A DNA stretch of 64,000 nt from positions 682,001 to 746,000 of the forward strand of contig NZ_SMLM01000002.1 of the NCBI RefSeq assembly GCF_004682015.1. The letters run 5' to 3'. The notes beneath the pieces were generated by a model. It did not search any database and was not told where the DNA came from. It saw nothing but the letters and a program-made list of their open reading frames with translations. Each line of letters begins with the position of its first letter. The first letter of the stretch is position 1. The position numbers were made by a program, and so were the translations under genes. This DNA is from Ramlibacter henchirensis (lineage in GTDB: Bacteria; Pseudomonadota; Gammaproteobacteria; Burkholderiales; Burkholderiaceae_C). Positions 60,019 through 64,000 of this stretch are shown piece by piece.

Positions 60019-60993
60019 TCATTCCACCTGGATCCGGGCGGCGTTGATCACGTCGGCCCAGGCCTGCACCATCGAGCGCATCTGCTGCGTGTGCTGGGCC
60101 GGCGTGTTGGCGATCGGGATGTAGCCGAGGCCGGCCAGCTTGTCCGCGTTGGCCGGGTCCTTCAAGGCACGGGCGAAATGCCCGCTGACCAGGTCGGCCA
60201 ACTGGCTCGGCACGCCGGCCGGAGCGTAAACGCCCCAGTACGAGTCGGCCTCCACCTTCAGGCCGTGTTCGGCGAACGTCGGGACGTTGGGCATGGCCGG
60301 ATTGCGGCTGTTCCCCGTGAGCGCGATCGCACGCAGCCGGCCGGACTCGACGTGCTGCCGCGCGGTGCTGATGCCTCCGAACATCATGTGCACCTGTCCG
60401 GCCAGCAGGTCGTTCATCGCCTGGCTGGTGCCCTTGTACGGAACGTGCTGGATGTCGACCTTCGCCGCGATCTTGAGCAGCTCACCCGCGAGGTGCGGCG
60501 CGGTGCCGGAGCCGCCGGAGCCGTAGTTCAGCGCTCCCGGCTTCGCGCGGGCGAGCGCGAGCAGCTCGGGCAGGCTGGCAGCCCCCAGGCTCGGATGGGC
60601 GATCAGGATCACCGGAGCCGTGGCCATCATGGTCACGCCCTGCAGGCTCTTGAGCGTGTCGAACGGCATGCGCGCCTTGAACAACCCCGGATTGACCAGC
60701 AGCGCCGAGTCCGTGGCGAGCAGGGTGTAGCCGTCCGGCGGCGCCTTGGCCACGATCTCGGTGCCGATCATCGTGGACGCGCCAGGCTTGTTGTCGATGA
60801 CCAGTTGCTGGCCGAGCGAAGCGCCCACCTGGGGAGCGATGGCGCGGACCAGGTTGTCGGTGCCGCCGCCCGGCGCGTAGGGGATCACGATCCTGATCGG
60901 ACGTTCCGGGAACTTCTGCGCCCGTGCGGAAAGCGCGGCGAGTGCCAGCGACGCGGCGAAAGCGCGGCGGGTCAGCAACGATGACGAGGCCAT
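60019..60993 (-). CDS. Bug/TctC family substrate-binding protein
   Basis: A 324-residue exported receptor with AAGGAAG before ATG 60993, a signal peptide ending near LSARAQ, then FPERPIRIVIPYAPGGGTD, VIDNKPGASTMIGT and DGYTLLATD. It sits between the MmgE/PrpD gene (11-base gap) and the amidase gene, so the ligand may be a (tri)carboxylate or amide processed by those enzymes. Confidence 0.9.
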   Translation of the reverse strand: MASSSLLTRRAFAASLALAALSARAQKFPERPIRIVIPYAPGGGTDNLVRAIAPQVGASLGQQLVIDNKPGASTMIGTEIVAKAPPDGYTLLATDSALLVNPGLFKARMPFDTLKSLQGVTMMATAPVILIAHPSLGAASLPELLALARAKPGALNYGSGGSGTAPHLAGELLKIAAKVDIQHVPYKGTSQAMNDLLAGQVHMMFGGISTARQHVESGRLRAIALTGNSRNPAMPNVPTFAEHGLKVEADSYWGVYAPAGVPSQLADLVSGHFARALKDPANADKLAGLGYIPIANTPAQHTQQMRSMVQAWADVINAARIQVE

Positions 60994-61004
60994 GGGGCTT
61001 CCTT

Positions 61005-62372
61005 TCAGTCGAATTTCCACAGACCGGACAGGCTGTCGAGCGTTTCCAGCCCGTCGATGCGCTCGACCAGCTGCTGGACCCGGGCCGGCGGCAGCGGGCG
61101 GACGCCGGCGGCGAAACACGCCTGCGCCTTCTTCAGCACTGCCTCGGCGTCGAGCGGCTGCACGGGCGTGCCCGGGATGGCATCGATGCGGACGCGGCGC
61201 TCCGCGCTGTCTGCCAGGCGCACCTCGACGGTGGCCGGGGTGAACTTGCCGGTGGCCGAAGCATCCGTGACCACTTCGATCCGGCGCGCGAGCGCAAGAA
61301 CCTCGGGATCCATCACCGCCCCCGGATCGATGTGGGCCAGCCGGAAGTCGCCGCGCAGCAGCACGCTCGCCACCGAGTACCGGACGCTGAACTGCGCGGC
61401 GCCCTGGGGATTCGCCTCGGGCGTGAAGGCACCTCCGACGAGCCGGGCGGAGAACGGCGTCAGCGTCACGGTGCAGGAACGCACCTGCGCCGCGGTGAGC
61501 GGAAGGTCCCGCGCGATCTCCTGCGCGGCCAGGATGGCGGCATGGTTGCAGAAGCAGCTCGGGTAGTTCTTGATCGTGAGCCCGGTGAAGCGCCAGTCGC
61601 GGCCGAGGCCGGACAGTGCCTTGTCGGCGTCGAATCCGGTGTACAGCGCCTCCACCCCGGCCCGCCCGCCGAACAGCTGCCTGGGGGCGGTGATCCCGCA
61701 TTGCGCCAGCAGCGCGGCCTCGACGCCGTCGCGCGCGGCGAACGCGGTTTGCAGCCGCTTGGTGAAGCTGCCTTCGACCAGTGCCTGCTGGCTGCCCGCG
61801 GCGCGGCTCAAGGCCACCCCAGCGGCGGTGCGCACCCCGTCGACACCGAGCCCGAGCAGCCGCGCGGACGCCGCCGCGGCGGCGATCACGCCGAGCACCG
61901 AGCTGTAGAACCATCCGGGGTGGGACTGCACGGCGAGCCCCAGCCGCACCGCCATCTCGCTGCCGGCGACATGGGCCGCGATGAATTCCCGCCCGCCGAA
62001 GCCGCCGCGTTCCGCCAGTGCCAGGAGGGCGGGCACCATCACGATGTCGGGGTGGATGGTCGCCTCGTCGTGCACGGAGTCGAAGTCCAGGGCGGAAGCG
62101 AGCAGGCCGTTTGCGAACGCCGCTGAAGCCGCGGGGAGACGGACCTCATCCGTCCACAGCGAGGCCTCGCGCGCCCCGCCCTGGCCGGCGAGCATCTCCA
62201 ACACCGGGGCGACGCCCGTCGCGGCCGAACCGGCCCACGCCACGGCCAGCGTATCGAGCAGGGTCCGCTTCGCGCACGCCACCGCTTGCGCGGGGATGTC
62301 TTCGATCCTCAGCCCCGCGACCCAGGCCGGCAGCGTCTCGTCGAGGCGGTGGGCAGCGCTCATGGGATCCAT
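61005..62372 (-). CDS. MmgE/PrpD family protein
   Basis: A 455-residue member of the 2-methylcitrate dehydratase/cis-aconitate decarboxylase/iminodisuccinate epimerase family. Landmarks: TLLDTLAVAWAG, NGLLASALDFDSVHDEATIH (active-site region with Asp/His), and TIKNYPSCFCNHAAI. Start: ATG 62372 with GGAGAG 9 bases upstream; GTG 62390 and ATG 62363 are alternatives. It is the first gene of the four-gene operon and is divergent from the Crp/Fnr gene. The co-encoded amidase and Bug protein argue against a housekeeping methylcitrate cycle role. Confidence 0.88.
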   Translation of the reverse strand: MDPMSAAHRLDETLPAWVAGLRIEDIPAQAVACAKRTLLDTLAVAWAGSAATGVAPVLEMLAGQGGAREASLWTDEVRLPAASAAFANGLLASALDFDSVHDEATIHPDIVMVPALLALAERGGFGGREFIAAHVAGSEMAVRLGLAVQSHPGWFYSSVLGVIAAAAASARLLGLGVDGVRTAAGVALSRAAGSQQALVEGSFTKRLQTAFAARDGVEAALLAQCGITAPRQLFGGRAGVEALYTGFDADKALSGLGRDWRFTGLTIKNYPSCFCNHAAILAAQEIARDLPLTAAQVRSCTVTLTPFSARLVGGAFTPEANPQGAAQFSVRYSVASVLLRGDFRLAHIDPGAVMDPEVLALARRIEVVTDASATGKFTPATVEVRLADSAERRVRIDAIPGTPVQPLDAEAVLKKAQACFAAGVRPLPPARVQQLVERIDGLETLDSLSGLWKFD

Positions 62373-62490
62373 GTCCAGTGGTCTCTCCACGGCCGGCTGG
62401 TGAGCTCATCGGGGGAGAAACTCATCGTCCGATATCCTAGCGACGCGATCCGGCGCAGACTGTGTTCCGGGCTACATTTCGCGACCTCAT

Positions 62491-63198
62491 ATGACGGCCA
62501 ACGCCCCGGAGCGGGACATCCTCGAAATCTTGCGCCGCAACAAGTGGCTCGCCCAACTGCCCGCCGATGCAACGGCTGAACTCGCCGCCGGAGCACGCCG
62601 GCGCCGCCTGGCCGACGGCGAATTGATCGCCGGACGCGGCAAGCAGCCCGAAGGCCTGGCACTGGTGGTGAGCGGGGCGATCCGCAGCAGCAACTTCTCC
62701 GCGGAAGGCCGCGAGATCGCCTTCTCGCTCGTGAAGCCGGGCGGTCTCTGGGGCCTTGTCGCCGTCCTGGACGGCGCGGGCGCCGTGCACGAGACGCGCG
62801 TCAGCGGACCGACGGAGCTGATCGTCTTTCCCACCCGGCTGGTGCGCGACATGCTGGATCGGGACCCTGCCCTCTACAAGCCGGTGACGCAGATGCTCTG
62901 CTACCGGCTGCGCAAGGCGTACAGCGCGGTGGACGACCTGGCGCTCGCCACGCTGCGCCAGCGCCTGGCACGCCAGCTCTGCACCCTCGCCACCGAGCTT
63001 CCCGCGGAGAAGCGGCACATCTCGGTGACGCAGGACGAACTCGCCAACCTGGTCGGCGCCACGCGTCCCAGCGTCAACCGCGAGCTCGCGGTGCTGGAGC
63101 GCGAGGGACTGGTCGAGCGCCAGTACGGCGGCGTGACGGTGCTCGATTACGAGCACCTGCACGAACTCTGCGCCACGCAACGCATCTTCGAGCTCTGA
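62491..63198 (+). CDS. Crp/Fnr family transcriptional regulator
   Basis: A 235-residue regulator. Residues ~20-120 form the cyclic-nucleotide-binding fold (ADGELIAGRGKQPEGLALVVSG) without the full cAMP phosphate-binding RxxE/S pattern of Crp and without the Fnr cysteine cluster. The C-terminal helix-turn-helix is VTQDELANLVGATRPSVNREL. Signal unknown. It diverges from the MmgE operon across a 118-base gap and may control it. A GGCCC/GGGCC stem (63200-63220) lies after its stop and may serve as a terminator for it and the convergent Bug gene. Confidence 0.88.
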   Translation: MTANAPERDILEILRRNKWLAQLPADATAELAAGARRRRLADGELIAGRGKQPEGLALVVSGAIRSSNFSAEGREIAFSLVKPGGLWGLVAVLDGAGAVHETRVSGPTELIVFPTRLVRDMLDRDPALYKPVTQMLCYRLRKAYSAVDDLALATLRQRLARQLCTLATELPAEKRHISVTQDELANLVGATRPSVNRELAVLEREGLVERQYGGVTVLDYEHLHELCATQRIFEL

Positions 63199-63199
63199 C

Positions 63200-63220
63200 G
63201 GCCCGCTTTACGCTTGGGCC
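63200..63220. terminator. Weak hairpin between convergent genes
   Basis: GGCCC - 11 bases - GGGCC lies in the 38-base gap between the Crp/Fnr gene (+) and the Bug gene (-). The stem is short and no T tract follows, so termination is only a possibility. Confidence 0.25.
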
Positions 63221-63236
63221 TCGCCCTCGATGCGGG

Positions 63237-64000
63237 CTATTCGGCCCGGATGTTGAAGTCCTTCACCAGCTTGCTGAACTTGGCCACGTCGCGGCGGATG
63301 AGGGCGGTGAACTCCTCGGGGGTCTGCGTCCACGGGTCCGATCCGCCGGCGACGATCTGCTGTTGCATCTCCGGCGTGGCGACCACCTTGACGATCGTCT
63401 CGTTGAGTTTCTGCACGATCTCCCTGGGAGTGCCGGCCGGCGCGAGGATGCCGTACCAGCTCACCAGCTCATAACCCGGGATGCCCGCTTCCGCCATCGT
63501 CGGGACGTCCGGAAGCGATGCGGCACGCTTGGTGCCGGTGACGCCGATCGCGCGCAGCTTGCCCGCCTTCACGTGTTCGATCAGGCCGGTGACCGTGGAG
63601 GCGTACATGTCGATCTGGCCGCCCAGGAGGTCGTTGATGGCGGGCGCGTCGCCCTTGTAGGGCACGTTCATGAGCTTCACGTCCGCCATCGCCTTCATCA
63701 GTTCGATCGTCATCAGCGGGGTGCCGATGCCCGACGTACCGTAGGTCAGCTTCTCCGGGTTCGCCTTCGCGAAGGCGAGCAGCTCCTTGAGATTGCGCGC
63801 CGGCAGCGAGGGCCGCACGACCAGCAGGTTCTGCGACGACACGATGGTGGTGACCGGTGCGAAATCCGTCAGCACGTTGAACGGGAGCTTGCTGAACGCC
63901 GGGCCGATCGTGATGTTGGCGGTTCCCATCAGCAGCGTGTAGCCGTCGGCCGGCGCCTTGGCCACGTAATCGAAACCGATGTTGCCGGAAGCACCGGACC
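63237..64000 (-). CDS. Bug/TctC family substrate-binding protein, 5' end outside window
   Basis: The frame is open to the right edge, so the signal peptide and the first ~70 residues are missing. What remains has GNIGFDYVAKAPADGYTLLMG, SLPARNLKELLAFAKANPEKLTYG and the usual C-terminal lobe (LVSWYGILAPAGTPREIVQKLN). This is the seventh Bug receptor of the window. Its operon partners lie beyond the edge. Confidence 0.9.
   Translation of the reverse strand, partial: SGASGNIGFDYVAKAPADGYTLLMGTANITIGPAFSKLPFNVLTDFAPVTTIVSSQNLLVVRPSLPARNLKELLAFAKANPEKLTYGTSGIGTPLMTIELMKAMADVKLMNVPYKGDAPAINDLLGGQIDMYASTVTGLIEHVKAGKLRAIGVTGTKRAASLPDVPTMAEAGIPGYELVSWYGILAPAGTPREIVQKLNETIVKVVATPEMQQQIVAGGSDPWTQTPEEFTALIRRDVAKFSKLVKDFNIRAE

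Noticed and set aside
1..64000. CRISPR arrays, tRNA/rRNA genes, insertion sequences, integrases
   Set aside because: Looked for direct repeat-spacer patterns, tRNA-like segments and transposase motifs; none seen.

Overview
The window is GC-rich, gene-dense DNA of the kind found in environmental beta-proteobacteria. The order Burkholderiales (for example Comamonadaceae or Alcaligenaceae) is inferred from seven orphan Bug/TctC periplasmic binding protein genes, the style of the catabolic operons and the codon use. No rRNA, tRNA, CRISPR array, insertion sequence or integrase was seen. There is no gene-free stretch longer than about 220 bases. Almost every gene belongs to a small catabolic operon (enzymes, a carboxylate or aromatic uptake protein and a local regulator), so the window reads as an accessory catabolic region.

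Layout, left half. 1-3117 (+): end of an FMN alpha-hydroxyacid dehydrogenase, a Bug protein, a TauD-type dioxygenase and a class II aldolase. 3147-11797: an IclR regulator diverging from an eight-gene (+) operon with a crotonase-fold enzyme, a two-subunit B12 acyl-CoA mutase, a class III CoA-transferase, the MeaB chaperone GTPase, a Bug protein, an RraA-like protein and an MFS carrier. 11819-14349 (-): ABC-type binding protein and amidase. 14481-16546 (-): SBP56 family protein with a membrane partner. 16680-17030 (+): TfoX-N protein. 16957-24018 (-): ornithine cyclodeaminase-like protein, GntR regulator, complete polyamine-type ABC transporter, aldehyde dehydrogenase. 24213-28741 (-): DHDPS-like lyase, Bug, a second cyclodeaminase-like protein and a second aldehyde dehydrogenase.

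Layout, right half. 28861-33475 (-): extradiol (VOC) dioxygenase, Rieske ferredoxin, MFS carrier, FAD monooxygenase, LysR regulator. 33684-39942 (+): Bug, Rieske oxygenase and its reductase, a metallo-beta-lactamase remnant, FAD monooxygenase, DUF2783 protein and a binding protein without a signal peptide. 39962-43464 (-): two fumarylacetoacetase-family enzymes, cupin and TetR, diverging from BKACE and a thioesterase (43684-45051, +) across a strong promoter with a perfect palindromic operator. 45148-47178 (+): an unusual exported protein with twelve GGND(R/D)Y-type repeats. 47391-56707 (-): a nine-gene nicotinate-type operon (nicD, nicX, Bug, three-subunit molybdenum hydroxylase plus CoxG, NicC-like, nicF) diverging from a GntR gene. 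57677-62372 (-): MmgE/PrpD, Bug, amidase and hydrolase. 62491-63198 (+): Crp/Fnr regulator. 63237 to the window edge (-): one more Bug protein.

How the genes work together. The clearest pathway is pyridine-ring degradation: the molybdenum hydroxylase hydroxylates the ring, the FAD monooxygenase yields 2,5-dihydroxypyridine, NicX opens the ring, NicD deformylates and NicF deamidates to maleate. No maleate isomerase is seen. The most novel candidate is the B12 mutase operon. Its mutase carries methylmalonyl-CoA-type specificity residues (Tyr68, Arg186), and its crotonase-fold enzyme has lost one of the two hydratase glutamates. With a dedicated CoA-transferase and a binding protein, this suggests uptake and CoA activation of a branched dicarboxylic acid.
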